Shown one piece after another: positions 1-9,445 of a stretch of DNA of 64,000 nucleotides. The notes under the pieces are model-generated. The model saw nothing but the letters and a program-made list of their open reading frames with translations, had not been told where the DNA came from and did not search any database. Source of the DNA: Arenicellales bacterium (GTDB lineage Bacteria > Pseudomonadota > Gammaproteobacteria > Arenicellales > JAJDZL01); the NCBI GenBank assembly GCA_958295885.1, contig OY282380.1, forward strand, positions 3,100,001-3,164,000. The letters run 5' to 3'. The translations under genes were made by a program, and so were the position numbers. Each line of letters opens with the position of its first letter. The first letter of the stretch is position 1.

Positions 1-1312
1 TTGTATCCAAGGCGAAGACATCGGTAACGAGCGGAGGTGCGATTTGCCTATTTGTCTTAAATTTTAAGAATTGGCGAACTTGTAACGCGAGTGCTGGATA
101 ATCATCCACGATCACAGTTAGCGGAAATATCATCTGCGGTTGGTCGGAAATTGTAATCTTCTTCCCGTCCTTGCAACACAAAGTGACGGAAGGGTCACCC
201 AATAACTCAGCGCAATTCAACGCTTGGTTAACGGCATCTTGAATAGCTGCTTTGAAGTCATTTTGTAGTTGGCGTTCATTACCTTTTCGGGCTTCGAGTG
301 TTAGCTTCTTCGATTTCGCTTGTAGCACTATGGCTCGATTTCCGAAGAGCACGAGCACATCTATTTCACCCAAAATATTGCTTTTTGATTTGAAGATTTC
401 AACATTTTTAAACACCCGGCCAAACCCAAATACTCGAGCAAGCCGCTCGGCCGCAAATGCTTCAGTGAACTCTCCGCGATGTTTGAGAGCGGTTGAAGTA
501 TATGACTTGTCAGCGAACATCCAGTAAAACGGTGTCTCATAGAGTGCTTCGGGAAATCCATAAAATTGCAACATGAGCAACTTATCTGCCCTCATCCGTA
601 TAAAAGGATAGATATAGGCTGAATTGAAAGCATGCAGAGAGGTAAAAGTACAGTTTCGCTCGCTCTCCGGTAAGGTAAATGCTTCAACAACGGACTTTAT
701 ACTGTTCAGAGACTGGTTTGTGCGAATAGCTAGTTCATCACAAGAAAAAGTAAACCCGGGTAAGATGTTCCTTTCTTCCATTGGTTTTCCACTAAGATCT
801 TGCAATGTTTTGACAATTCGCCGATTCAAGAGCTCAACAAGGATTCGGCACATCTCCCGTCCAACCTTTAGGTCAATACCCTTGGTTCGCATTAGCCAGT
901 TAGAATCAGCACTGTATTTTCGAGGTGCCAGATCACGATACTGGAAAGAGTACGCGGAATCCCCACGATAGAAGATCGCTTCACGAATAAAATTGCTAAA
1001 CGTGGAAAAATTGGACATGGATTGATGCAGCTCTTCAAGCAATGCTTCTGTTTGCCAAATATAGTCAGAGATGATTCTAGGCGTTGGCAAATTAAAATCT
1101 ATCGGTGCGCGCATCATCAGTCCAATTAGAGTTGTCACTTCGGTTCGGATCAGACGTTTCTCCGAGTGCAAATTCGCCATGTCTTCGGCATTCATTTCAT
1201 CTTTGAAGAAAACAAAGTTATCCCGAATAAAGATTGAAGCAATGGCGTGAATATATCCCTGCGAACGGCAAAGGGCTGCCAGATCATCAAATATCTCGTG
1301 TTCTGAACGCAT
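1..1312 (-). CDS. NERD/PD-(D/E)XK-like nuclease-domain protein, C-terminus cut by window edge
   Basis: An open frame of 437 codons runs from an ATG at 1312 off the left edge with no stop. Its first ~280 residues match nothing I recognise. Around residues 305-330 there is a nuclease-like signature: GEID, nine mostly hydrophobic residues, then LQAKSKK. This resembles motifs II and III (D...QxK) of the nuclease-related (NERD) branch of the PD-(D/E)XK fold. Such domains occur in DNA-processing and defence proteins, and the neighbours here are also nuclease-like. The start was chosen because the frame is closed upstream of 1312. The true C-terminus is unseen. Function is unknown; the nuclease assignment rests on one motif. 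Confidence 0.6.
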   Translation of the reverse strand, partial: MRSEHEIFDDLAALCRSQGYIHAIASIFIRDNFVFFKDEMNAEDMANLHSEKRLIRTEVTTLIGLMMRAPIDFNLPTPRIISDYIWQTEALLEELHQSMSNFSTFSNFIREAIFYRGDSAYSFQYRDLAPRKYSADSNWLMRTKGIDLKVGREMCRILVELLNRRIVKTLQDLSGKPMEERNILPGFTFSCDELAIRTNQSLNSIKSVVEAFTLPESERNCTFTSLHAFNSAYIYPFIRMRADKLLMLQFYGFPEALYETPFYWMFADKSYTSTALKHRGEFTEAFAAERLARVFGFGRVFKNVEIFKSKSNILGEIDVLVLFGNRAIVLQAKSKKLTLEARKGNERQLQNDFKAAIQDAVNQALNCAELLGDPSVTLCCKDGKKITISDQPQMIFPLTVIVDDYPALALQVRQFLKFKTNRQIAPPLVTDVFALDT

Positions 1313-1452
1313 CAATTTTTCCTAGGAAAATTCACTTTCTAAAAAACTTGTACAAGTCTAATGAAATTTCGAGTGTAACAGACGACAGAATGAAATAGTA
1401 CAAGGATAGTACCATCACAAGCGGTCAAATAAGACATCGGCGCACAAAGTAA

Positions 1453-2001
1453 ATCAATGGTTGCATTGCGACTATCGTCGTGGACTATTATGGTATACCG
1501 ATGGGTGGGGCCAGAGAATAATCAGGCCGCGCAGAGTCCTCAAGTAGTCCATTCACAATGAAAGCCAAAATTGTGAAGGACCGAATATCGCAAGCTGTCC
1601 AGTCGCAAATGGGGAATACCTACTACAAGAGTCGTTTTGTTCCTTACTTGATGATGTACGAATTTGAAGCACTTCTCTTCAGCGACTGTAAGAGTTTTTT
1701 TCACAGAATCGGACGGCCTGAACTAATCGAAAAATTTCAAAGAAATCGAGATCAGTTTGCGAATCCTGAAGAGATAGATGAAACACACAATCAAACTCCT
1801 TCTCAACGATTACAAGCACTCGTTGAGAGCTATGAAAAACCAATTTTGGGAACACTTGCTGTGTTAAACATTGGTCTGAATCAAATCCGTACAAAATGTC
1901 CAAATTTTTCCAGATGGATGGATAAACCAGAAAGTCTTCCAAAGATATACAATGGATGCTTGAACCCTATTTTCGATTTTCAAGAATCATCTGTAAACTG
2001 A
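1453..2001 (+). pseudogene. DUF4276 family protein, 5' end decayed
   Basis: The 147-codon open part starting at 1558 has the DUF4276 core: RFVPYLMMYEFEALLFSD, then a Pro-Glu-Glu-Ile-Asp segment and a C-terminal IGLNQIRTKCPNFSRWM. In the same frame upstream the sequence still encodes TIVVDYYGIP and GRAES, which are N-terminal family motifs, but TAA codons at 1519-1521 and 1450-1452 interrupt it. Intact members are ~200 residues or more, so this is a gene with a lost N-terminus. DUF4276 proteins are often found beside AAA/ABC-type ATPases in defence settings; no ATPase partner is visible here. A shortened protein starting at 1558 cannot be excluded. Confidence 0.7.
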
Positions 2002-2376
2002 TTGATCATCGTATGCTGGATTGAGTTGGTCCAATCCATGTTCAAACCCGCTTTGCCATCCATTATTGTTGTCTCCAGCAACCTAGCGAGAAAAATCATT
2101 TCATTCTGTTCACATCTGTTTTGGGAAGTCGAAACATTTGTGTTCAAGTACATCGAATCCTAATCGAAATGCTGTTAGCCTGCTCCCGGCAAGGATCAGC
2201 AATGTTATAGGAACCTCTATTAATTCCAGATTCTCAAGGCTATCGAGCACAGTGCGAAAGTTCTAAAAAAATTATTGCGGTCGGTTATGGTCGATAATGT
2301 GAAAATCGGAATCTTACATCGCATTTCGCTAAATTTTATTTCTCTATCAAAAGTGCAGATATGGTAGGGATTAAAT
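2002..2376. other. Non-coding gap with no recognised gene
   Basis: No convincing reading frame. A perfect 7-bp dyad (TGGATTG / CAATCCA) lies just after the DUF4276 stop but has no T-run. An AGGGA Shine-Dalgarno-like sequence at 2366-2370 precedes the next gene. Confidence 0.5.
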
Positions 2377-3672
2377 TTGAGAATTTCTAAGGTGTACCAA
2401 ACAAAAACAAAAGACCTCCGGTCATTGGAAGAAGCTACCGGTGCATTGGAGAACTACACTTCCCTTGTAGGACGTGAATACAGCCACCTTCTTGCCGACA
2501 CAGCTTCAAAGCGAAAAAAGTTCCACACCCCAGAAAAATTTAATTTGTTCACTGTCCTCCGTAAGGAATCTGATGAAGTGAATTTGCACTCTAAATTTCT
2601 GTATGAGTTACTTAACCAGCCAGGGAAACAGAATTTAGTGGATTTTTTGGAGCATGTAGGGATAGACAATTTTAGCCATTCTGATTTGAAAGTGGCGCGT
2701 GAAAAGTACAGAATTGACCTCTTGATCACGAACGGCCGGCAGCAGGCGATTATCATCGAGAATAAAATCTACGCAGTCGACCAACCTCAACAACTCTATC
2801 GGTACTACAAGGAACTGGAGAAACGTGATTACCGGGATATTCAGTTGATATACCTAACGCTTGATGGTCGCTTACCCTCGGATTCTAGTATTAATGGATT
2901 GGACAAATCTGCCCCTGAACTGTTAAAGACTATTTCCTACAAGTGTGAAATTCCCAAATGGCTAGAAAGCTGTCTACGTAATACTGACGAATCAGCATTG
3001 CAGAGTGCAATTAGACAATACATTGAACTCGTCAACAAACTGTGCAAGGAATACGAATACATGAGTCACTTAAAGAAACTATTGCGGACCGACAACAACC
3101 TTTGTATCTTCGGAGACTTAAAGCAACTCGTTGAAGACTTGGAAGAGGCGGAAATTGCGATTAAGGATTCATTCTTTCGAAAACTCTGGCGGGAAATTTA
3201 CTACTCAATAACGGAAAAGCTTCCAGAGCTTCAACTAGCTAAAGACGACAGCATCATGAAATGGGCGGTGAATCCGAAAAATGGTTCAAATGACGAAATT
3301 AATTTCGGTAAGTTCCATTATGTTGGCCTTTACTATTCGTTGAAGGGTGACAATGCTACACTAGGTGTTGAAATGCTGGCCGAAGGGCAGATAAATATTG
3401 GGGTACGTTGCAGTAAAAAGCACAACGAAGATTACGAAGTTTTTTACAAGAAATTAAAAGAAAACAAAGGAATATCACAAAGCAATTGGTGGTGGCCTTG
3501 GTGGAGGGAGCTAGAAGATAGAGAAGTGGATTTCAGGAAATTTGATAAAGCTGCAATCAAGCTGCTCAATGATAAGAGTGATAGAGAGGAGTATGTGAAT
3601 AAGATTTCGGACAGCGTTAAAGAAATTTGGGGAATACTAGACAAGGCCGAACTGACTGCCAGCTACTCTTGA
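2377..3672 (+). CDS. PD-(D/E)XK nuclease superfamily protein (PDDEXK_4 type)
   Basis: A 431-residue protein with the layout of the PDDEXK_4 family. Residues 64-80 carry an acidic N-terminal motif (ESDEVNLHSKFLYELLN). The catalytic core has D114 in YRIDLLI and E128-N-K130 in AIIIENKI, followed by DQPQQLYRYY. These fit motifs I-III of a PD-(D/E)XK nuclease. The rest is a helical C-terminal region of unknown role, consistent with a family common in defence and mobile regions. The start is TTG at 2377, with AGGGA at 2366-2370 giving a 6-nt spacing. The gene appears intact although its neighbour is broken. The biological target is unknown. Confidence 0.75.
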   Translation: MRISKVYQTKTKDLRSLEEATGALENYTSLVGREYSHLLADTASKRKKFHTPEKFNLFTVLRKESDEVNLHSKFLYELLNQPGKQNLVDFLEHVGIDNFSHSDLKVAREKYRIDLLITNGRQQAIIIENKIYAVDQPQQLYRYYKELEKRDYRDIQLIYLTLDGRLPSDSSINGLDKSAPELLKTISYKCEIPKWLESCLRNTDESALQSAIRQYIELVNKLCKEYEYMSHLKKLLRTDNNLCIFGDLKQLVEDLEEAEIAIKDSFFRKLWREIYYSITEKLPELQLAKDDSIMKWAVNPKNGSNDEINFGKFHYVGLYYSLKGDNATLGVEMLAEGQINIGVRCSKKHNEDYEVFYKKLKENKGISQSNWWWPWWRELEDREVDFRKFDKAAIKLLNDKSDREEYVNKISDSVKEIWGILDKAELTASYS

Positions 3673-3930
3673 AATTCTTCTGATGCAACATCATTTTGAG
3701 CATTGATTGAATTAGAGCAGCGTTATCCTAAATCGAGAAGAATTTATTGACGAGCCCAGACAATAGCGAGCTACTTTCCGCCCAAAATCATGATCCAGGC
3801 TCAGAGAGGTTTGCAGCCATCCATCAGATGAGTTAGGACGGAGGTGGCATTTAATTTAAATCTCTAAAAGTTTAAATTTCCTACCTCTTCTCTGTTTTTC
3901 TCTAAGAACAGAAATCAAGAATTTTGATAT

Positions 3931-4007
3931 TGGTGCCGGTGAGAGGATTTGAACCTCCGACCTACTGATTACGAATCAGTTGCTCTGCCGAACTGAGCTA
4001 CACCGGC
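3931..4007 (-). tRNA. tRNA-Thr (anticodon CGT)
   Basis: Read on the minus strand, the sequence folds as a complete cloverleaf: acceptor stem GCCGGTG/CACCGGC, D-arm GCTC/GAGC, anticodon stem ACTGA/TCAGT with loop TTCGTAA (anticodon CGT), variable region AGGTC, T-arm GGAGG/CCTCT with TTCAAAT loop, discriminator A and an encoded CCA. Its 3' end faces the nuclease-rich strip at 1-3.9 kb, the usual orientation for islands integrated at a tRNA 3' end. Confidence 0.97.
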
Positions 4008-4375
4008 AATTTGATAAGTTTGATCCCTTGTTGGTTTGATTCCCAATTCACTGCGACTCAAGATTTCGAGAACACTGAAAAGATTGTATTTATATCAATA
4101 AAATAGAAAATTGGTTTAACTACTTCTGCTTCACAGGCCTCGCATTTGAGACATTAGCGGCAGACAATGTCCGAAACTAGAGAACGAGTTGACGTTCCAA
4201 ACACCCTGTTAAATTAAGATTTAAATTGAGACAAGGAGTCGGTGACGACGCATTCAATGGTTTCATGCGCTGTGTATAGACTGACCGCGAGACCCGAAGC
4301 TCTGAGTCGGAAACAGCAGCTCAATAATGCCAAAGCTTTTTTTTATTTGTAAGCAACCTGAAAATAGGACTTAAG
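4008..4375. other. Intergenic gap between tRNA-Thr and the copper-chaperone pseudogene
   Basis: AT-rich sequence holding the tRNA 5' flank and the downstream side of the broken PCuAC gene. I see no gene, repeat or clear terminator. Confidence 0.5.
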
Positions 4376-4906
4376 TCAATTCAGTGTGTCTGGCGCGCAT
4401 GCCATGTCGGGCGCCGGTGGAATTTCATCCTGTGCGATAACCCTGACATCCACTTCTACTGTTTCAGATTCTGCAAATTTGAGAGTTGCTGGAATCGTAC
4501 TTCCTGCAGCAAGCGGATGATTGGTTTCCAGTAACATCAAGTGCAGTCCTGCCGGGCTCAGTATGAGCGGTTTGGTGTGGCTGAACTGCAAATCATTTGC
4601 AGCCTCCATTACCGCGAATCCACTTTTGACCAGAATATCATGAACTTCGACTCATTTTGCGGCAGTAGATGTAGCGCCAACAAGTTCATCTGTGTGACCT
4701 TCCTGAGCAAGCATGTGTGCGAAAACCTTGCCGACTTTCTTGCCCTGTGAATCATATGCCCAAGGAGAATCGATGCAAAGAACGCGGTTTTGAAATCGAA
4801 ACTCATCATCCGCCTTGACAGTACCTGAAATGCACGCGATGAGTGACAGGCAAAGACTGAACCAGCAGACGTGGATTGCTCGCGGGATTGAAATTTGGTG
4901 CAGCAT
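4376..4906 (-). pseudogene. PCu(A)C-type periplasmic copper chaperone interrupted by one TGA
   Basis: Two open pieces (4652-4906 and 4376-4609) lie in one frame, separated only by a TGA at 4652-4654 and the codons up to the next start. Joined, they give a full PCu(A)C protein of ~176 residues: signal peptide, PWAY, a VGKVFAHML segment, DELVGATSTAAK, [TGA], VEVHDIL, then LSPAGLHLMLLE and PLAAGSTIPATLKF. The family normally has Arg at the TGA position (RVELH), so CGA to TGA is the simplest lesion. PCu(A)C proteins deliver Cu(I) to cytochrome oxidase. A sequencing error would restore an intact gene. Confidence 0.82.
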
Positions 4907-4936
4907 GATCAGATCCTGAAAATCAACTGAAAGGAT

Positions 4937-5410
4937 TTAATCCAAGCGTGCGCTCGCGATGTATTGCGAGAATGCCTCACACCAAACAATGACATTGTCG
5001 AACTCGTCAAGATTGATGTCTGCCGGGAGCTCAAATTCCAATGGACCGGAAAATGTCTTCAATTTTGAAATTTGAAGCGCCTGTGACTTGATTCTGCTGA
5101 ATCCATCCCTGGTATCGACAAATTTCTTTGTCATATAAATTCGATAATCCGGTCCAGGAGCCAATTTAACGTCCTCTCCGAAAAACAATTTCCCTGATGA
5201 AATTCGCACCGTACCTTCTCCCCAATGCAATGCGTCGGAACCTGGACTGTTTCGATCAAATTGACCTTTAGGATCACTTTGAGTAAAGACTTGTTCCGTA
5301 ATGGGCTTATCGTTCGCTGCTCTCCATTCAATGAGGATGGGCAAACTGTAAATTCCCAGGGCAAAACCGATGACTCCACCCACAACTAAGCCAAATAATA
5401 TTTTCTTCAT
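4937..5410 (-). CDS. DM13-domain protein, membrane-anchored or exported
   Basis: 157 residues with an N-terminal hydrophobic segment (KILFGLVVGGVIGFALGIY, residues 3-21) that should act as anchor or signal. The rest is a DM13 domain: HWGEGTVRI, a FGEDVKL segment, GPDYRIYMT, and a C-terminal NVIVWCEAFSQYIASARL containing the single Cys typical of the domain. DM13 is proposed to serve in extracytoplasmic electron transfer. It lies 30 bp upstream of the copper-chaperone gene on the same strand, so both probably belonged to one envelope redox or copper operon. The exact role is unproven. Confidence 0.82.
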   Translation of the reverse strand: MKKILFGLVVGGVIGFALGIYSLPILIEWRAANDKPITEQVFTQSDPKGQFDRNSPGSDALHWGEGTVRISSGKLFFGEDVKLAPGPDYRIYMTKKFVDTRDGFSRIKSQALQISKLKTFSGPLEFELPADINLDEFDNVIVWCEAFSQYIASARLD

Positions 5411-6237
5411 CTGTAATTTCTTGGTTTAGATTAACGCCTCAATAATTAACCATTCAAAATAATTCACCGTTTCAAGGAGAGAAACGAAAGCAAATACTAA
5501 AAATGAGTTGGCAATTATATTAGTTGAAATATGAGAAAGGGCCTTACTCTAGACGCACAATCTGTTTTCTAAAAAAACGCTGATGGTAGTGAGATTGGCA
5601 GCGATGCGGTTGCATCAAATGATCTTCGAGCAGGTTTGACGGAAAATTTAAACGGGCGTCGAGGTTGCTGCCACAGGTCAGGTGTCGTAGTAATTCCGCA
5701 GCCGCCAACAGTTGCGACAGGCGAAAAACATGCGACACTAGCTATCCGAATTGACTTGACCGCCAGGATTCGAGCTGCTGGCAGGACAGGATGCCATGCC
5801 CCAATTCTCTCCATTTGCAAAACCAACTCATTCACATGGCTGCGGCGCGTCTCGGAAACCTTCGCTTTGGACCTTGAGGTTTTCGAATGCAGAATCAATG
5901 TATTCCACAATTTTGAATTTCCAGCGTCGTCGGCATAGAGTCGATCTCTGAGATTGCAGCTTAGTGCGTCAAGCGAGGTCAGAGTGCCAAGACACAATAA
6001 AGAAGGTTTCGATTCTTATCAATGAGCTCTTTGTACGGTGAGTTCATACCGAAAACTTCGGTTTGAAAACCAAACGCAACTCTATTTGTGCGATGCTGAC
6101 AAAAATCGAAGCTCAAAGCTCAATCTATGAAATTGGCGGCATACATAATCATTTGATGGATAGTTCTGATCTCACTTATGAATGCAGAATCGGCTGACAG
6201 ATGCAGTCAGATGCAGCAATCACTTCAAGCCATTAGT
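5411..6237. other. 827-bp gap with no recognised gene
   Basis: Open frames exist here (for example 5569-5997 minus, 5636-5938 plus), but their proteins overlap each other on opposite strands, lack known motifs and have the composition of chance frames. Probably decayed sequence or regulatory DNA of the DM13 gene. Confidence 0.45.
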
Positions 6238-7212
6238 TCATGCAGCCGCGGTTTTTCGAGATTTGACTGCCGTTTTACCCGGCATCGAGTCTTCCATGAC
6301 TTTATCAAAGGCTTTTTGAGAAATTGCAGCTTCCTGCAGAAGCCACTTTCGAAATGCATTGATTCTCGGTTTTATGATTGTTTTGTGAGGACAGACAATA
6401 TAGTAGGAAACCGGTGACTTGCTGTATACATTGAAGAGTTTGATCAATCGATTTGCAGCTAAATCCTTTTCTACGTGCGCACTTCGCGCCAGCGCAATTC
6501 CTTGACTGTCAATCGCAGCTTGTATCGAAAGGGAAGTATCGGGAAATCGGGATCCTCGCGGCAGTGTTCTTACGATCAAACCTGCATCTCTGAACCAGTC
6601 GCGCCAGCGAGGACAGTTATCAAACGAATGTCGATACAGCAGCGGATATCGAAGCAGATCTATTGGTTTTTCGGGCGGAGTCAATCGCACCAGAAATCGT
6701 GGACTGCAGACAGGAAACACGTACTCATCAAGCAGAAGTTCCACATGCATATCTGACCATGGTCCATGTCCCAGACGAATTGCAATATCCACTTCGTCCC
6801 TGTCGAAATTAACCAACTCGTCCGAGGTTGAGATCCAGACGCTCAAATCGGGATACAGCTCGTTGAACTTACCCAATCTGGGCACCAACCACTTCACCGC
6901 AAACGACTGCACCAAACTGACTCGAATGGATGATCTCGATTCTGAATTCGTGATCTCAGTCAATACGCGGTTCAGGCTGCCGAGAAAATCTCGTACGATA
7001 GGGACTATCATTTGACCTTCTTTGGTAACGATCAAGTGCTTGCCCTGTCGTTCAAACAGCTTGAATTCCCATAGCTTTTCAATGCTTCGAATCTGATGGC
7101 TGACCGCACTCTGCGTGATATACAGCTCATTCGCGGCTTTTGTAAAACTTAAATGTCGGGATGCAGCTTCGAGAGTGCGAAGCGCACCGATTGGCGGAAG
7201 TCGATTCAACAT
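6238..7212 (-). CDS. LysR-family transcriptional regulator (GcvA-like)
   Basis: 324 residues. Residues 6-65 form the winged helix-turn-helix: PPIGALRTLEAASRHLSF, then TKAANELYITQSAVSHQI and LFERQGK. This N-terminus (PPIGALR.F/L.AA.R) is typical of the GcvA-like branch. The remainder is the substrate-binding domain, including WISTSDELVNF, DVDIAIRLGHGPW and LSIQAAIDSQGIALA. The last ~25 residues are a basic, Ala-rich tail. It is divergent from the dehydrogenase gene at 7569, the classic arrangement for a LysR regulator and its target. A perfect dyad at 7291-7314 lies between them. The effector is unknown. Confidence 0.93.
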   Translation of the reverse strand: MLNRLPPIGALRTLEAASRHLSFTKAANELYITQSAVSHQIRSIEKLWEFKLFERQGKHLIVTKEGQMIVPIVRDFLGSLNRVLTEITNSESRSSIRVSLVQSFAVKWLVPRLGKFNELYPDLSVWISTSDELVNFDRDEVDIAIRLGHGPWSDMHVELLLDEYVFPVCSPRFLVRLTPPEKPIDLLRYPLLYRHSFDNCPRWRDWFRDAGLIVRTLPRGSRFPDTSLSIQAAIDSQGIALARSAHVEKDLAANRLIKLFNVYSKSPVSYYIVCPHKTIIKPRINAFRKWLLQEAAISQKAFDKVMEDSMPGKTAVKSRKTAAA

Positions 7213-7290
7213 GACAAACCTCCTCTTTTGAAGACGATAGTCAATTCACTCATAATAAAACACACATTCATAAAAATAAATATTGCGCAT

Positions 7291-7314
7291 TGTTTCAAAG
7301 AATTATATGAAACA
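7291..7314. promoter_or_regulatory. Probable LysR operator dyad
   Basis: Perfect inverted repeat TGTTTCA-N10-TGAAACA in the 356-bp region between the divergent LysR gene and the COG4091 gene. A second overlapping dyad, TTAT-N7-ATAA at 7303-7317, contains a T-N11-A core of the LysR-box type. The rest of 7213-7568 is AT-rich and holds both promoters. Confidence 0.5.
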
Positions 7315-7568
7315 TAAGAATAGTTTATCATGAACATTTTTACATGGCATTCTCTTCAGTCTAGAAACTCAGGCATCACGGAGATCAAATTGCATTAATT
7401 TGAACTGAATTTGATTTTCGGCACTGAACTGAGTCGAAAATTTTCTCGCTTGCAGGACTGACCGGTAAAACTTCATGCATCTTCCGTTGATTAAAGGATA
7501 ATTGAATCTTTCGATTGTCTGAATGCCTGACTTCCACAATTTTAAAATCAAAAAGTTGGATTGATTCA

Positions 7569-8906
7569 ATGAATCTTTATTCCTTGCTGCAGAAACGCGA
7601 ACTCGAAAACAATCCGGTGCGGGTCGGAATTATTGGTGCGGGCAAGTTCGCGACCATGTTCATGTCACAAGTCATTCGAACTCCCGGGATGAGCCTTGAT
7701 GTCGTTTTTGACTTAGACCGAAAACGCGCGCGAGAAAATTTAATCAAAGCAGGATTTGATTCAGAGCTGCTGCGTGAAAATCATCGAAGTCCCTGCTCCA
7801 AAGCCGAAGTGTTCGTCACGGATGATGGCAGCCAAATGTTTAGGGAAGGAATGCTTGACGTTGTCATTGAATCAACCGGTGATCCGATCTGCGGCACCGA
7901 GCACGCCATTCGGTGCATCGATCAAGGGCTCGATGTAGTAATGGTTAATGTTGAAGCTGACGTGCTGGCTGGGTTTGAACTCGCAAAGAAGGCGAGAGAG
8001 AATGATGTCATTTATTCCCTCGCATACGGAGATCAGCCCGCATTGATTGTTGAACAGGTCGATACCGTTCGGTCGATGGGTTTGGATGTTGTCTGTGCTG
8101 GCAAGGGCACAAAATATATGCCGTCGTACCATCAGTCTACCCCTGAAACGGTATGGGACCATTACGGGCTGACGCCGGAAGAAGCCGCACTCGGAGGCAT
8201 GAACAGCAAAATGTTCAATTCGTTTCTGGATGGAACGAAGTCTTCGATTGAGATGACTGCAGTTGCGAACGCGACCGGACTGAAGTCCCCAGCCGATGGA
8301 TTGGCGTTTCCAGCATGTTCCATCGATGACCTGAGTTCAGTATTGATTCCAAAAGCGCAAGGAGGGGTTTTGGAACAAAGTGGGATGGTGGAAGTCATTT
8401 CATCTCTGAATCGCGATGGATCTGAAATTGAAAGAGATTTGAGGTGGGGTGTGTACGTCGTGTTTGAAGCAGGAACGGAATATGTCCGCAGGTGTTTTCG
8501 AGAATATGGACTGGTTACGGATCGTTCCGGTCAGTATTCGGCACTTTATCGACCATACCACCTTATCGGTCTGGAACTGGGAGTCAGCGTCGCGTCCGTA
8601 GCGCTGAGAAGAGAACCAACTGGAGTGCCGGTTTCATTTTCTGCGGATGTAGTTTCAGTTGCAAAACGCGATTTGAAAGTCGGAGAAATTTTAGATGGAG
8701 AAGGTGGCGGAACAGTTTGGGGGAAGATATTGCCGGCTGAAACTTCACTTAAATCAAGAGCCGTGCCGATCGGGCTGTCCGCTCAACTGCAGGTTGTCCG
8801 CCCCATTCAGCGGGACAGAATCGTGACTTGGAACGATGTGAAAGTGAATGAGCGCACTACGGCCCACAAATTGCGGCGGCAGATGGAAATCAGTTTCAGT
8901 GGCTGA
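7569..8906 (+). CDS. COG4091-type NAD(P)-binding dehydrogenase with C-terminal SAF domain
   Basis: 445 residues from the ATG at 7569; an in-frame extension to 7515 lacks family similarity. Residues ~18-30 form a Rossmann motif (VGIIGAGKFATMF), and ILE-DVVIESTGDP and DVVMVNVEADV follow as in homoserine-dehydrogenase-like NAD(P)-binding domains. The C-terminal ~100 residues (VAKRDLKVGEILDGEGGG and following) look like an SAF domain. This two-domain layout is COG4091, annotated as predicted homoserine dehydrogenase, members of which sit in sugar-acid or polyol catabolism clusters. The divergent LysR gene suggests induction by its substrate. The true substrate is unknown. Confidence 0.8.
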   Translation: MNLYSLLQKRELENNPVRVGIIGAGKFATMFMSQVIRTPGMSLDVVFDLDRKRARENLIKAGFDSELLRENHRSPCSKAEVFVTDDGSQMFREGMLDVVIESTGDPICGTEHAIRCIDQGLDVVMVNVEADVLAGFELAKKARENDVIYSLAYGDQPALIVEQVDTVRSMGLDVVCAGKGTKYMPSYHQSTPETVWDHYGLTPEEAALGGMNSKMFNSFLDGTKSSIEMTAVANATGLKSPADGLAFPACSIDDLSSVLIPKAQGGVLEQSGMVEVISSLNRDGSEIERDLRWGVYVVFEAGTEYVRRCFREYGLVTDRSGQYSALYRPYHLIGLELGVSVASVALRREPTGVPVSFSADVVSVAKRDLKVGEILDGEGGGTVWGKILPAETSLKSRAVPIGLSAQLQVVRPIQRDRIVTWNDVKVNERTTAHKLRRQMEISFSG

Positions 8907-8935
8907 TTCAGGATTGAATCGCCTGCACCAGGCTG

Positions 8936-9343
8936 TCAGCCGTGCGCAACGCGTTCAAAGCATGCACTTTGTGCAGGGTGGTCTGCTGCCGCGCTCGCCG
9001 CTGTAATCCTGACCTGATCCCCTTTCGCAGCTGTGTCACAGAAAAGACGACCTAGAGTGTAATTGTCCGCACCTTGCATCTTGATCAATGCAAAGTAAAT
9101 CGCCCTGTTTTCTGAATCTCTGCACTGCGTGATCTCAGCGATCTGCCCCGTTCCATTCAGCTCCAGCCACTCGGTCTGTTCATGGTCCTTATGGCAGATC
9201 AGCCGAGGTGGATAACTGACGTAATCGCATTCAAGACAGCGGGACGCAAGCGTTCGGCCCTCGGACAGTGCGTCAAAGTAGGGTTTTAAGTCTCCGACCG
9301 AGTATGAATAGTCCAGTTCAATTTGCAGTGAAAAATAATTCAT
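8936..9343 (-). CDS. DUF35 / OB-fold zinc-ribbon protein
   Basis: 135 residues with the DUF35 layout: an N-terminal helix (VGDLKPYFDALSEGR), a rubredoxin-like zinc ribbon with C36-x2-C39 and C50 in PPRLICHKDH (the fourth ligand appears to be His rather than Cys), then an OB-fold stretch ELNGTGQIAEIT and ending near ALIKMQGADNYTLGRLF. Such proteins partner thiolases or acyl-CoA and aldolase enzymes and help bind acyl-CoA. No thiolase is adjacent; the neighbour on the same strand is a 2OG-Fe(II) oxygenase 100 bp upstream. The partner is therefore unknown. Confidence 0.8.
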   Translation of the reverse strand: MNYFSLQIELDYSYSVGDLKPYFDALSEGRTLASRCLECDYVSYPPRLICHKDHEQTEWLELNGTGQIAEITQCRDSENRAIYFALIKMQGADNYTLGRLFCDTAAKGDQVRITAASAAADHPAQSACFERVAHG

Positions 9344-9445
9344 GGGCTGAATGTCAGTTCAGTAAATGCTGTGAGGCTGGCTGATCGCAGCGCGGGCGCG
9401 TCCATCAATCTCAGAGAAATACTGAAAAGGACTTCCCATTCAGCT

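Noticed and set aside
5569-5997. Hypothetical 142-residue protein on the minus strand
   Set aside because: Overlaps frames of similar size on the other strand, no motif, no ribosome site, composition like noise.
7515-7568. Longer N-terminus for the COG4091 protein
   Set aside because: The 18 extra residues show no family similarity; the ATG at 7569 gives the usual N-terminus.
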